A DNA stretch of 64,000 nucleotides from Apoda limacodes (taxonomy: Eukaryota; Arthropoda; Insecta; Lepidoptera; Limacodidae), in assembly GCA_946406115.1 (NCBI GenBank), contig OX291544.1, positions 29,467,521 to 29,531,520 of the forward strand. The letters are read 5' to 3'. How positions within the stretch are numbered: position 1 is the stretch's first letter; every line of letters starts with the position of its first letter. The notes below the pieces were generated by a model that was not told the origin of the DNA, did no database searches, and saw nothing but the letters and a program-made list of their open reading frames with translations. The translations under genes and the position numbers were made by a program. Shown here piece by piece: positions 1 through 10,585 of the stretch.

Positions 1-559
1 ACCAAATAGCCACAACCGGTTATCAACACCGATAATAGTCATGACCAGCCATCAGCTAATCAGCACCTCGTATGTATGCCTTACTTCCCATAAAGACTTA
101 GGCAACATATTTCTATTTACGTGACTCTGTATGTAAATTGTTAGCAAGCACTGTTTATGGTACTACAATACTACCATTGGCAAAGACAAGGTTCTCTGCA
201 GAGTGAATGACACACTCAACTTCAACATTAAAACTCTTAATTCTATCTTAGCCGTTAATGATACGAATGTACGTTGAACATACTTGGCATAGTGCTTTTA
301 CATCTTTTCTGTAGAAATGCTAGACAAATTTTGCTTTGACCTTCTTCCCATTATTATGTCTCTCTGACTCCCATCCAAAAAGGCCCTGCGAAAATTCTGT
401 GGTGAACTCGGACAAATTCAAGGAAGGCCTTAAAACTTATCAGCTTACAGCAACTAGATTGCATCCTCGCTCTCATTAGATCATTGATTTTCAAAGTGGG
501 GGGCGCGCCTATTAGATCTAATGATTAGATCTTACGACAAATTGACGTGGCCGTCGAAT
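1..559. other. No gene seen; AT-rich flank
   Basis: I see no open frame with recognisable protein similarity and no clear repeat in this stretch. It is ordinary AT-rich sequence that runs into the non-LTR remnant starting near 560. Confidence 0.5.
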
Positions 560-912
560 CTCTTACCAGTCACTAAGCTACTATCAGTGAGTGACTGAGA
601 GTGATCATGATCACCGGTGCCCGAGTACATTGAGTTACTAATAAGAGAGCGTATCGCCGCACGACGACAACGTAACAGTTATCCCTCCGCCGAAGACAAA
701 CCTTATTATAACTCCTTGAACAAAAGTGTCAAGGAGGCTACAGGTGAACTTTGTCAAAGCAGTTACGAAAACCTGATGAAAGGGATCTAGCTCGGCCTCC
801 AGGCTAACTGGAGCTATGAAGCTATTGAAGTTGACACTGTAAGCGCTATGCCTCCGTTCAAACGACATAATCAATCCCTGAGTTTGACGACGTCTAAAAG
901 GCAGACTGCTTA
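560..912 (+). pseudogene. Non-LTR retrotransposon ORF2 remnant (endonuclease-RT linker)
   Basis: A relatively GC-rich block with an open frame from 611 to a TAG at 788-790; the same frame resumes to a stop near 910. The peptide has a basic start (RERIAARRQR), then YPSAEDKPYYN and a short ANWSYEAIE segment. This order (basic helix, Y-P-x-D-K-x-x-Y-N, then an N-W-S-x-W-like motif) matches the linker between endonuclease and reverse transcriptase in Jockey-type ORF2 proteins. No endonuclease or RT core is present, so it is a truncated fossil. The reading is from motif shape only. A domesticated short gene is possible but less likely given the internal stop. Confidence 0.45.
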
Positions 913-1009
913 GATAAATATCTGACTCGTAATTCTTGCTTAGCACCAAACCAACAGAAGACAATCATGTTCGCACACGGTACAGTTAGGTCAAAAGGAG
1001 ATCGTAAAA

Positions 1010-1383
1010 AAAGTAGTACGTACAAACTTCAAACTTGCAGCGAAAAATAGTGTGTACTCTAAAGTATAACAACAAATAATAAAAATCAGCCAAGTGTGAG
1101 ACGGGCCGAAGCAATTTCCATTTTAAATTACCGGTACAACGCCATCTAACAATATTATTAAGAGAAACAGTTACACATTTGTTTTGGGGAGTCCTCATAC
1201 AAGAAACAAATTTTCGTTGTTTTTGCTATCGTAAAAACAGTAATACATAGAAACTTGCAGAACTATAACAACAAACAATAAAAACCGACCAAGTGTGAGA
1301 CGGGCCCACGACATTAGTATTTTAAACTACCGGTACAGCGCCATCTAGCTTATTACTAAGAGAAATAGTAACACATTTGTTTA
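1010..1383. repeat. Duplicated ~140-bp repeat
   Basis: Two similar segments lie in direct orientation, about 1024-1182 and 1247-1383. Both contain 'aagtgtgagacggg', a 'taccggtacaacgccatct'-like core and 'gttacacatttgttt'. They are separated by a short 'ttttcgttgttttt' stretch. The motif 'cgaccaagtgtgagac' resembles the reverse of the tail of the common lepidopteran repeat seen again near 40.7 and 46.0 kb. Confidence 0.6.
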
Positions 1384-1397
1384 TTGGAAACGATATT

Positions 1398-1456
1398 AAA
1401 GTTAAGCAACGTCGGACTTGGTCAGTACTTGGATGGGTGAACGCTTAGCGGCACAC
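1398..1456 (+). pseudogene. 5S rRNA-derived fragment (3' half)
   Basis: The run contains 'gtcagtacttggatgggtga' (1421-1440), preceded by 'aagttaagcaacgtcgga' and followed by 'acgcttagcggcacac'. This is the conserved 3' half of animal 5S rRNA, including the box C promoter element, with a few substitutions. The 5' half with box A is absent. It sits inside dispersed repeats, so it is a retroposed or SINE-type derivative, not a working rRNA gene. SINE3-type elements have 5S-derived heads, but here only the 3' half is seen. Confidence 0.7.
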
Positions 1457-1905
1457 TTTTTGTTTTTGTCTTTTTTCGTAAATTGCGTAAATTTACATGC
1501 GTGTTATAAACATCGGTCAAGTGCAAGTTGGACTAGCGCACTGCGTTGCGTACCACGATTTACGTTATTTACTAACACAAACAAAAATAGAAATAACCCA
1601 TCATATCACTGCCCGACGTAACTTAACTTTGTATATCGTTTCCAACAAAAAATGTATAACTGTTTATAAACTCTTAATATTTATTGTGAAGACAGTAACA
1701 CATACTAGCTTATCTTGGATTAAAAGTAAAACCTGAGTAAATAGTAACGTGACTGACGGAGTAATTTAGAACGCAACAATACTAAGGAAGGAATGTGTGT
1801 AAATGTTTGCAATTTTATTACATGGAAAAGCTCCAGTTATATATTTGATTTTGTAGGTATCTAATTTTCCCTGCCTGTTGCATTAATCCATTGCTTACAT
1901 ATATC
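1457..1905. repeat. Repeat-derived flank of the copia insertion
   Basis: Around 1513-1546, 'ggtcaagtgcaagttggact' is the reverse of the tail of the common lepidopteran repeat. Segment 1725-1828 is an inverted near-identical copy of 28,395-28,495. The copia element was therefore inserted into older repeats. No gene is visible. Confidence 0.55.
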
Positions 1906-1910
1906 GGGTT

Positions 1911-2169
1911 TGTTAAGGCTGTATCTGTTTGACATTGATTTATTAAAAAAATAAGTAAAAAAGTCAGTTGCCTAGTGACTAACTGTTTACTTCACCTTTT
2001 CAAAATTAACGTTAAATACTTAAAGTGTGTGATTTAACTAAAAAGTGCTATGAACAATTTGAACTTGTAAATATAAACTATTGGTTTCTAGGTATTATTT
2101 ATTACTTGAGTTTTTAACCCACTCTCTGCTATTGTCTTCTTTGGACAGAGGTAAGACAAAAATTTAACA
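1911..2169 (+). repeat. Copia 5' LTR
   Basis: It begins TGTTAAGGCT and ends AATTTAACA. Against the 3' LTR it lacks about 50 bp after 'aacgttaaata' and has about 11 extra bp near 'gctattgtcttc', with only scattered substitutions elsewhere. The LTR differences are mostly indels. Confidence 0.93.
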
Positions 2170-2194
2170 AGTTATTCGGCCCGCTAATCAAGAA

Positions 2195-2930
2195 GTAAAT
2201 ATAACCACAACGGAGAATTTTACAACCAAACTGAACATTGGCAATTTGCAAGGAAAAGGAAACTGGGATACTTGGAAGTACAAAATTTCTATCATGCTAC
2301 GCGGCACAGAAGGTGTAATGGAAGTAGTTGAAGGGAAATTCCAGAAACCCGTCCATTCAGACGGAGCAGGAGACGCTGCAGTTCCATCATATAACTCTGT
2401 TTTAACAAAATTTAAGAAAGCTGACAGAAACGCTCTGCTTTTTATCAACTAGGTTTGAGACAGCGTATGATGTTGTATAGATCGTTCGATGGACAAATCG
2501 AAGAGAAGGCTTACATGTTATGTTTGGGTACAAACATAATAGAGAAAATGATGTTTCTACACTAATGTCTAATTTGAAAAATATTTGGAATTCTCTTAGT
2601 ATTGAGCGATCCAAGAAAGAAGCCAATCAAGATTTGTTTCTAATCTGCAAGATACTGGAATCGTTAGATGACAGATTTTTCGCGTTGCATTCCAGCTGGT
2701 TATTATTAAACCAAAAAGATAGGACTATAGATTATCTGACCAGTCAGCTTTGTGCTTATGAAAGAGCACTAAAAGATAAGGTAGAGGTGAGTCAAGAGGA
2801 CCTATTAGTAAAGGGGTCAAAGCCTAAAGAAGGAACTGAAGTTTAATTTCTGTCAAGGAAGTGGACACAGGGTTCGTAACTGCAAGAAATGGATAAAGGA
2901 TGAAAGACCGCCTAAGCCCAAAATTGCAGA
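2195..2930 (+). pseudogene. Copia gag remnant
   Basis: The frame opens just after the leader with the typical copia gag start (LQGKGNWDTWKYKISIML) and runs to a stop at 2450-2452. After a broken stretch it resumes at about 2520-2846. A zinc-knuckle-like segment follows near 2850-2890 (FCQGSGHRVRNC). The last three ligands of the CX2CX4HX4C knuckle are present, but the first Cys is replaced by Phe. In intact elements gag forms the virus-like particle and binds RNA. At least two frame interruptions make it non-coding. Confidence 0.8.
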
Positions 2931-3009
2931 CCACAGACCTGGCACTTCAAAACAGGTTCAAAACATTACTCTTATGGTCAATGCGTGCACGAAAGTACAA
3001 ACACAGGAT

Positions 3010-3640
3010 AAGGAGTACTGGTTTGTAGACAACGGCGCCACAACCCACATTTCTGTAAGAGAAGACTTTTTTCATGACTTTCAAGCGTTTGATTCTAACC
3101 ACACTGTCACAACTGCCGATGGTACAATCCACTATAAATTGTAGAAAAGAAGTTATTACGTTAAAAAATGTGTTTTTAGTACTATGTCTTACAAAGAATC
3201 TCTTCTCAATGTTGGCTGCTCAAGACACAATGGAAAATAGCTTGTTTATCTCAACAGCTAAGAAGTGCAAGCTAGAAATAGATGGAATCACTAAAGTGAT
3301 TGAAAATAGAGCACTTAATGAAAGGTTGTATAAGTTAAATCTAAAAACAATTCTTCCAAAGAAGAAAGTTATAGAAGTTAATGCCCTTACCGGCACTAAT
3401 ATATTGCAACTATACCATGAACGGTTTGCAAATCAGGACAAGAGGCACATACGACCGTGTGTTAAAAGGGAACTAGGTGTTGAGCTGCGTCCTGACAAAA
3501 CAACATGTGAAGGTTGCATATTTGGTTTGGTTTGGTTAGAGAAAGAGCTTCACACCCAGAAGAGCTTATTCACACAGACGTTTGTGGTCCATTCACTCCA
3601 CCGAGTTACTCCAAGTACAAATATCGGGTCTTTCAATAGG
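3010..3640 (+). pseudogene. Copia protease and integrase N-terminal part, cut by mariner
   Basis: The protease core reads FVDNGATTH near 3025-3050. The usual D-S/T-G-A triad is D-N-G-A, so the active-site Ser/Thr is lost. The frame stops at 3142-3144, and a second frame carries the GAG-pre-integrase region with the zinc-binding H/C pattern (LYHERF ... CEGC, about 3410-3520). After another frameshift comes HTDVCGP near 3575, which holds the first catalytic Asp of the integrase. The coding sequence is then cut at 3638 by the mariner insertion; the integrase resumes at about 4915. Confidence 0.85.
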
Positions 3641-4898
3641 GACATAACAATTCCGCATCTTCGTGTGAACGCACCTTAAAACATTTTTGACAATCTGTCA
3701 AAGTCAAAACGCTAGGGAAAGTCAACATTTTAATCATGGTAAAATTCACGAACGAGACACGATTACAAATTATTAAAAATTACTATAGAAATTCTGAATC
3801 GGTGGTTGCAATTTTAAGAGCACTCACTCCAATTTTTGGTCGTCAAATTCGTCCCACCAGGCAGGCTGTGCGTGCTTTAGTGACTAAATTCGAGTCCAAA
3901 TATTCACTCTTGGATTTTCCAGTACCTATTAGACTCCGGAACGCCCGCAGTAACGAGAATATCGCAGCCGTAAATGAGTCCATTTGGATCATTCCAAATG
4001 AACGCCGTTCTCAGAAATTTGGGCCTCTCTCAGACCACATTGTGGCGTATTTTGCGCAAAGATCTCGGCCTACATCCGTACAAGATCAAATTGACTCAAG
4101 AACTGAAGCCGCTCGATCATTTGAAACGCCGAAACTTCTCTGATTGGGCTTTGGGAAAGCTTCATGAAAATCCGGAATTTCATCGGAAAATCATCTCATG
4201 ATGAAGCTCATTTCTGGCTGAATGGCTTCGCCAACAAGCAAAATATGCGTTATTGGACAACAAAAAACCCTCATGTGCTCTGCGAGACACCATTGTATCC
4301 ACAAAAAATCACTGTGGGTGTGGTTTTCATGCCGGAGGAGTATTGGGCCGTATTTTTTCGTCGATGATCACGATCGCCATGTTACCGTCAATGGTGAGCG
4401 CTATCGTGGCATGTTGGAAAATTATTTCTGGCCCCAATTGGACGATTTGGACTTTGATGACATGTGGTTTCAACAGGACGGTGCAAAGTGTCACACAGCT
4501 GGCTCAACAATCGACCTATTAAAAGAGAAGTTTGGAACTCGCATTATATCGAGAAATGGACCCATCGAATAGCCGCCTCGTTTGTGCGATTTAACGCCGT
4601 TGGACTTCTTCCTTTGGGGCTACGTCAACAGTCTAGTCTACGCCGACAAGCCAGCCACATTGAACGAGCTCAGAAATAATATGCAACGCGAAATTGCCAA
4701 CATTTCAGTCGAAATGTGTGAGAGAGCGGTGGAAAATTGGGTCCAGCGAATCGACCATTGCAAACGGGTTCGTGGTGGTCATATGAGAGAGATCGAATTC
4801 CACACTTAAATGTCATATTTCTACTACACCTGGAATAAATTTGAGCTGAATTTCTCAACTATTAAGTTTTTTATTAAGATATGAAATTGTTATGTCCT
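3639..4898 (+). mobile_element. Mariner/Tc1-type DNA transposon inserted in copia integrase
   Basis: A 1,260-bp element bounded by TA dinucleotides (3637-3638 and 4899-4900). Imperfect terminal inverted repeats start GGGACATAACAATT on the left and, read on the reverse strand, AGGACATAACAATT on the right. Removing the element brings the two copia integrase halves back together. TA target duplication is diagnostic of the Tc1/mariner superfamily. It carries one decayed transposase gene (3736-4809). Confidence 0.93.
3736..4809 (+). pseudogene. Mariner-family transposase, broken
   Basis: The start ATG at 3736 opens an N-terminal helix-turn-helix region. The protein then continues through three frames with shifts near 3970, 4190 and 4350, plus a TAG at 4570-4572. 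Catalytic landmarks remain: DEAHFWLNGF (first Asp, about 4200), WFQQDGAKCHT (second Asp, about 4480) and CDLTPLDFFLWGYV (third Asp, about 4585). By counting, 36 residues lie between the second and third Asp, outside the classical mariner spacing of 34, so this is a divergent DDxD lineage. A TAA at 4807-4809 ends the frame just before the right terminal repeat. It is about 350 residues in all, a normal family length, but not functional. Confidence 0.9.
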
Positions 4899-5760
4899 TA
4901 ATGGATGACAAATTACTATGTATTATTTAAGGATGATTACTCTAGCTATCGCATGGCTTATTTCATACGCAACAAGTTTGGAGTGAAAGAAAAAATGATA
5001 CAGATGCTAAATGAAGCCAAATTATGGGCATGTAGTTAAAGCCATTTTGAGTGACAATGGAGGTGAGTTTGACAACTAAGACGTTAAAGAACTTCTCTGT
5101 AAGCAAGGAATTCAATAACGGTTCACAATGTCCTACACTCCAGAACAAAATGGTGTGAGTGAGCGTAAAAACAGGACACTAGTTGAAGCTGCAAGAGCGA
5201 TGTTGCATGCTAGGGAAGAATTGCCACAACTCATAAATACCGCCGCATATGTGCTAAATCGCACAGGTCCAACTAAGTTCGATGACAAAGTACCTTTTGA
5301 GCTATGGCATGGAAGAAAGCCTAAAATTTCTCACTTGCGAATTATAGGCAGTGAATGCTACGCTTACGTCCCAAAGCAGAACCGGAAAAAGCTCAACAAA
5401 AAGGCGATTAAAGGTAGGCTGATTGGATATGAACGTAAGGATAGTTTTCGTATATGGGACGGCAATAAAACAATAAGATCCAGAGATATAACTTTTGAAA
5501 CGGATTTGGAATACAGAGTTCAACTAGAACTTCTCAGCCTAATTCAGCCATACCTATTGAGACAGAGGGAAAAAATCAAATTTCAGAGAGGCTTAATGAA
5601 AGAGAATTGGGAGAAATTTATGACAGACCTGATTCAGAACATGATCTAGAGGGAGAGAGTTCAACAAACCCACGGTTTGTGGAACCATGTATTGAAGATC
5701 AAGTTCTTGTTGAAGAGCCACAGATATTTCTTGATGCACAGGATACTCCAGAACCCAGAT
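4899..5760 (+). pseudogene. Copia integrase core and C-terminal part
   Basis: Downstream of mariner the integrase resumes with KDDYSSYRMAYFI, then LSDNGGEF near 5050 (second catalytic Asp) and PEQNGVSERKNRT near 5140 (third catalytic residue, Glu). The longest open stretch is 5128-5649 and includes the WHGRKP and IGYE segments typical of the copia integrase C-terminal domain. Stops at 5036-5038, in the SDNGGEF region and at 5647-5649 break the frame. Confidence 0.88.
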
Positions 5761-5775
5761 ACAATCTAAGATAAA

Positions 5776-7230
5776 GGAGCATCTTAAGACGTACTCAAAG
5801 ACTGGAAGACTTTGTTTGTCTGTTAGATAGCACTGATTCTCCAGAAACTTATAAAGAAGTTATTTGCAGAGAAGATCGCAACGAATGGTTGAATGCTATG
5901 CACAAGGAGCTGACTTCTCTACATGAAAATGATGTTTGGACCCTATGTGAATTACCACAAGATAGAAAAGCGCTCCCCTGCAAGTGGATCTTTAGAATCA
6001 AGAGACTTCCTGATGGATCTATTGATAAATATAAAGCACGCCTTGTAGTAAAAGGCTTTAAACAAAGAAAGGTTAGATTACAGTGAGACTTTTAGTCCTG
6101 TGGTCCGGTTAGCTACTGTAAGAGCACTTTTAAGTGTAAGTGCTAAAGAAGGTCTTTACCTTGTTCAGTTTGACGTAGCTACGGCCTTCCTCAATGGGAC
6201 TCTTAATGAAGGTGATTGCTGCCTTTTTGTATAGAAGATCAAATACAAGAAGACACTCATTTGCATATATGTGGATGATGGTCTAGTGGCTGCAACCAAT
6301 TTTGAATTAGCAAACTCGTTTTTAAGTGACCTACAAAAAAGATTAAAAATAACTACAAAACCTGCAAGCTACTATCTTGGATTAGAAATCGAAACCAAAG
6401 AGGGTTCCATTCGTATCAAACAGGAAGCTGACACAAATAAAATACTTAAACGTTTCATAATGGAAGACTGCAATCCTATTTCGACCCCAATTATTAGTTT
6501 GGATACTAGTGCTACTGAATCAGAGAAAGTCGATGAAGAAAATAATTTCCCTTACAGAGAAGCTGTAGGAGCATTGCCTTACCTTATGGTTGGAACACGT
6601 CCCGACATAGCATATGCTGTTGGAGTTGTATCTAGGAAATTAGCAAACCGAACAAAACAAGACTGGATTCAAGTCAAAAGATTTTTTAGGTATTTGAAAG
6701 GCACTCTAGACTATGGGATTAAATACACATCTGATCAGACTCAGATAATACAGGGATTTAGTGATGCAGATCACGCTGGAGATCCATTAAGTGGACGCTC
6801 AACCACTGGTGTAGTTTGTATATATGCAGGAGGTGCCGTTTCATGGGTTAGTCAAAGGCAGCCATCAGTAGCTATTTCTACAACTGAAGCTGAAATTGTG
6901 GCAGCAAGTAAAATTGCTCCAGAATATATTTAACTTCAAAGAATTTTCGGAGACATTTCAAAACTAGATGGAAAACCAACTTTTAAAGTTGACAATGAAG
7001 CCGCGATTCGCCTTGCATACAATCCTGAGTTTCATAAGAAAACTAAACACATTAGAGTTAGACATTTCTTCGTCAGAGAGTTAGTAAAAGAAGGTCTAAT
7101 AGACGTTGTGAAAACAAGTTCCAAGAATCAACTGGCAGATATGTTTACAAAGCCAATACCTAAACCAAGGCTTGGTAAAGCCAGGCAAGAGATTGGGATT
7201 AAGAAAATAATCAATGAGGGAAAGTGTTAA
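5776..7230 (+). pseudogene. Copia reverse transcriptase and RNase H
   Basis: The RT N-terminal part (5889-6086; NDVWTLCELP, CKWIFRIKR, KARLVVKGF) is followed by a frameshift into SPVVRLATVRALL and DVATAFLNGTLNE. About 80 residues of RT are then deleted, with the junction near 6215-6260, before YVDDGLV (the catalytic YxDD, about 6270). RNase H follows (SDADHAGD, STTEAEIVA), with a stop at 6931-6933. The tail LADMFTKPIP ends at TAA 7228-7230, overlapping the 3' LTR start. Because of the deletion this copy could not reverse transcribe even if the frames were open. Confidence 0.9.
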
Positions 7231-7521
7231 GGCTGTATATGTTTGACATTGATTTATTAAAAAAATATGTAAAAAAGTCAGTTGTCTAGTAATGAACTGT
7301 TGACTGCACCTTTTTAAATTAACGTTAAATATGTCGTGTGTACATGAAAAACTTAATAATGATTAGTGTATCTTACAAGGACTTAAAGTGTGTGATTTAA
7401 CTAAAAAGTGCTATGAACAATTTGGACTTGTAAATATAAACTATTGGTTTCTAGGTATTATTTATTACTTGAGTTTTTAACCCACTCTCCTATTGGACAG
7501 AGGTAAGATAAAAATTTAACA
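7225..7521 (+). repeat. Copia 3' LTR
   Basis: It begins TGTTAAGGCT right after the purine tract gagggaaag and ends AATTTAACA. At 297 bp it is longer than the 5' LTR because it keeps a ~50-bp internal segment. Confidence 0.93.
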
Positions 7522-7644
7522 GGGTTCATTTAGAAACATTCAATAAAGACTGACACAACGGTTTTTAAGCTGTTAGGTTTATAAGCAGGTCCACTATACA
7601 CGGAGATCGCTCTAAACTGGTTTTTAAAAATCTCTAAAATAAAG

Positions 7645-7860
7645 TCTGGGTAGTAACCGAGTCAAAAGGGCTAAGTTGGTATCCGGGCGCGCCCACCCAG
7701 AGCTGGCAGCAGTACTCCATATGGGGCCGAACTTGCGACTTGTAAAGCAGCAACCTCTGCCCCTACGTGAAGTACTGCCTCGCTCTGTTGAGTACACCTA
7801 GTTTTTTGGACGCCAGCTTCACCTTGACTTGCAAATGATCTCGGAACCGAACCTCTCTCT
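7645..7860 (-). pseudogene. Jockey-like RT C-terminal fragment
   Basis: On the minus strand this is nearly identical to 55,196-55,387. It includes 'ctccatatggggccgaac', which encodes the motif PHMEYCCHLWAGAP found just after the RT domain in this family. About 215 bp remain and there is no open frame. It is a truncated copy of the family also present at 25.1, 49-53 and 54.7-56.1 kb. Confidence 0.8.
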
Positions 7861-8086
7861 ACTACTTTCTTGGGTGAGCTGTATAGATGTTCGTAAAAGT
7901 TTGTTGCAATGTGTAATACTTCTGCTTTATTGTGTGATATCTTACTGTAGATACAAGCCAAAGCCCCTCAATCAATATGTTGTGTGTCCTTAATTCTTTG
8001 TAGGATCTTTTTATGCCTCCTGTGTTTTAAACATGTTCTTCGACTATATTTGTATGGTAAGTTTTGTGATCATCTTTTATACATTA
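7861..8086. other. No gene seen
   Basis: This is short AT-rich sequence between the Jockey fragment and the repeat that holds the gypsy insertion. I see nothing in it. Confidence 0.5.
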
Positions 8087-8363
8087 TACTAGCTTATTCC
8101 CGCAACTTCGTCTGCGTAAACTTTTTTTGAAAAAACAGCTTTTGACTGTTTACAATATCATCGGAATTCTCATACACATTTTCATCCTCTGTTTTGCCGT
8201 CTAGAGAATCATTTTTCAAAAACGGTGAATCACGTGAATCTTAATTTTTAACGTTTAAGCTAAGTTTTAGCCATTTCCATGCAAACTGCCAACCCATATT
8301 TTACCCCCTTAGGGGATTAATTTCCAAAAATCCCTTAGTGCACACTTACGTCATTTACGGAAC
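8087..8363. repeat. Dispersed repeat split by the gypsy insertion (left part)
   Basis: It begins 'tactagcttattcccgcaac', a start common to many lepidopteran repeats (a related start lies at 21,026). The repeat breaks at 8363 and resumes at 16,920 with 'gaacgtttgtacaaaatttc' and 'cagcggtttcagctgttcat'. Joining the halves over the duplicated GAAC gives one continuous repeat, which confirms the gypsy boundaries. Confidence 0.7.
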
Positions 8364-8601
8364 TGTTAGTCGGGATTCTCGACTAGGGTTTTTAAAAAAG
8401 ATTATTTATAATTATTAACACTTATTTATTCGGTAAAATATTATAATATACGATTTTATTAGAATGGGTGTGTACCGGGTAGAGGCTAGTGTTGAACTGA
8501 GGAGATTTACTTGAGATGTTGGGAACGGATCATAATAATGCTGACTAGGCTAGGAAAAGGGGTGACTAGACTATATATGGGGGCATATAATATTTATAAC
8601 A
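8364..8601 (-). repeat. Gypsy 3' LTR with adjacent polypurine tract
   Basis: In element orientation it begins TGTTATAAATATT and ends CGACTAACA. The polypurine tract gcggggggc (plus-strand 8602-8610) lies directly before it. It holds a ~35-bp segment (around 8430-8465) that is missing from the 5' LTR. Confidence 0.92.
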
Positions 8602-8647
8602 GCCCCCCGCTTTGGACTGAACTTACACCCTTAAGTGAAGTTCACGT

Positions 8648-10520
8648 CTAAAAGCTTCTTATCCTGGGTTGAGGAATTGGACGGTCTGAAGCAATATCTT
8701 CAAGGGAGGTTGCTATGTTAAGATCTTGTTTTACTTTTTTGTTAAGGATTGGAATAGGTATTTTTCGGTAGACACCAGTTTTAGCACATAATTTATAGAT
8801 AATGTATACAATTAAAATTATTACTAAAAATAGGGTTACAGAGGAATAGTAATTACCATACAAAACAATATGAGGTTTAGTTATAATTTCATCTAGTTTC
8901 TGAGTTATTTGTTTTGATACGGAGTTATATTTAGATAAAGAATCAAAGTTAGTAGATTTTAAGTTTAATAACGGAAGTTTAACCTGTGATTCTTTAAATG
9001 CAATATAGTTACAACAAGAATCATTTATCAGTATAAAGTTAGATATAACGGGTTGAAGTTCTATTTTTAAATTTTGCTTAGGTATAAGTTTCAAATCATT
9101 ACAATATCCAATACAACCACTAGGTATGTTTAAAATACCAGATCCTAGGATATTAATTTCGGTGGTGTTACTCATTTTAGGGCAGTCTATAGAGACTTTT
9201 GAATTTTTAGACATAATGTATATCCACGAATTATTTTTAAGTAGTTGCCAAGCTTCGATATTTCCGTGGAGGAATTTAGTTTCACATTGGTTAGGCACTG
9301 AAGTTAACAATTTTGTAATAATCTCAGTTTCACAAATAGGGGTTACAGTAGTAGAATACACATTGCTTATTACACATATAAACATCTGGTTAGATATAGT
9401 TTTACAGTGTCTCATGTCATTTAACTTACAGTAGTGAGACTTATCTCTACTTATGCTTACATATTTAGTAGAAGGTATTATGACGGAGTATGACTCCGGG
9501 TTTTTGGTCTGATGTGCTACAGGAAATGGAATGTTTTGATATAAATTGTACTCGGTGGGGTTAGTTAACGGAATTTTAAGTACAAAGACAATTTTGTAAT
9601 CTGAGTAATAACTCGCCACTTCCGAGACATTCATTAGAATATGGATGTTATCTAATATTAAGGGTACTGGTAGTTCATTAGAGCTGGGGAGAAATCTGTA
9701 GTTATTTACAAGTTCTAAAAATAATTGTTTCGGGGTAATAATAGATGGGTGTAGAGTGTTTGATTTACTAAATAAAAGACCACTAATAATGTCTTCTACG
9801 CGAAACGAAAGCGTTAACAAACAATTTTCTAGAATGTTCATTAATTCTAACATTTTGGATTTAAACCATAGTTGGTCTGATAATACAGTCAAATTCTTAA
9901 CAGCTAAAGAAAGGTTTTCAACAGCGTTGTCCAAACTTTGTTGATTAGAGTTGATTTTATTTATAGTTTCTTTGAACGAGGAAAGAGTTAATGTGGTAAT
10001 GAGAATATTCTGTTTCATTAAGTTAGCAAATTCCTTTTGGTCATTTTCTATAGTTTGGATAGCGTTGTTGTATTTAATAGCATCGTCTTGGTCCATTGTG
10101 CCAAATAAATGTTAAGATATGGTGCCAATTACGCCGAACCACGGGGTAACGTTGTTTACCGGTCAGGTAAGAAATTGACTCGTAGTCTCTTAGTATGTCA
10201 TAATAACGAGAAGATAAAGGCTGAATCAAGTTGTGACACTCAGTTTCGTCGAATGTAAGACTCTGTTTACAAACGTATCGAGAGGTGCCTATCACACCGT
10301 TTATGTTTTTGAGGTGTGGTTCAATAAAAGAAATATCTATCGGAACGACTACACTAAGGTGGTCGTTTACAATCTTTAATGATCCTACGGGATCAAAATA
10401 GATTCCAGGGTTGTTCGAAACGGGGTGCACATACTTTCCTTGAGTTATGGTACTGTAATAAAATAAAAGAAAACTATGAAATACAAATTACTATCCTAAG
10501 ATATAAAATGTATATAACAT
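8648..10520 (-). pseudogene. Envelope-like gene of the gypsy element, frameshifted
   Basis: Two overlapping minus-strand frames (10,430-10,074 and 10,096-8648) together make an env-like protein of about 600 residues, broken by one frameshift near 10,090. Upstream, a hydrophobic leader (about 10,470-10,510 read on minus, HSFLLFYY) lacks an ATG and follows candidate splice acceptors, as expected if env is made from a spliced RNA. The larger part has an N-terminal coiled-coil-like stretch, several N-glycosylation sites, paired cysteines, and a C-terminal membrane segment (about residues 415-440, SVTLFLVIILIVYII) followed by a basic tail. Env-like proteins of insect errantiviruses are membrane glycoproteins. 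This copy is broken. Confidence 0.8.
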
Positions 10521-10585
10521 TTAAGTATGTAAAGAAAGATTATTATGGTTATGGGTATATAACTTATTTACTAGGTGTTTATATT

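Larger units (their letters stand above)
1906..7526 (+). mobile_element. Ty1/copia LTR retrotransposon, non-functional, with target duplication
   Basis: Complete by structure: 5' LTR 1911-2169, degenerate gag-pol, purine-rich tract just before 7225, 3' LTR 7225-7521. It is flanked by a perfect 5-bp target duplication GGGTT at 1906-1910 and 7522-7526. The domain order protease, integrase, RT, RNase H is diagnostic of copia. The sequence after the 5' LTR (gttattcggcccgct) loosely resembles the internal initiator-tRNA-Met primer site used by insect copia elements, but the match is imperfect. The polyprotein is broken by stops, frameshifts, a deletion in RT and a mariner insertion at 3639-4898. 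Confidence 0.95.

Noticed and set aside
638..964. 108-codon minus-strand frame
   Set aside because: It is the shadow of the plus-strand non-LTR ORF2 remnant (611-910), whose peptide has recognisable family motifs; the minus frame has none.
9126..9434. 102-codon plus-strand frame
   Set aside because: It lies wholly antisense to the env-like gene and shows no similarity of its own.
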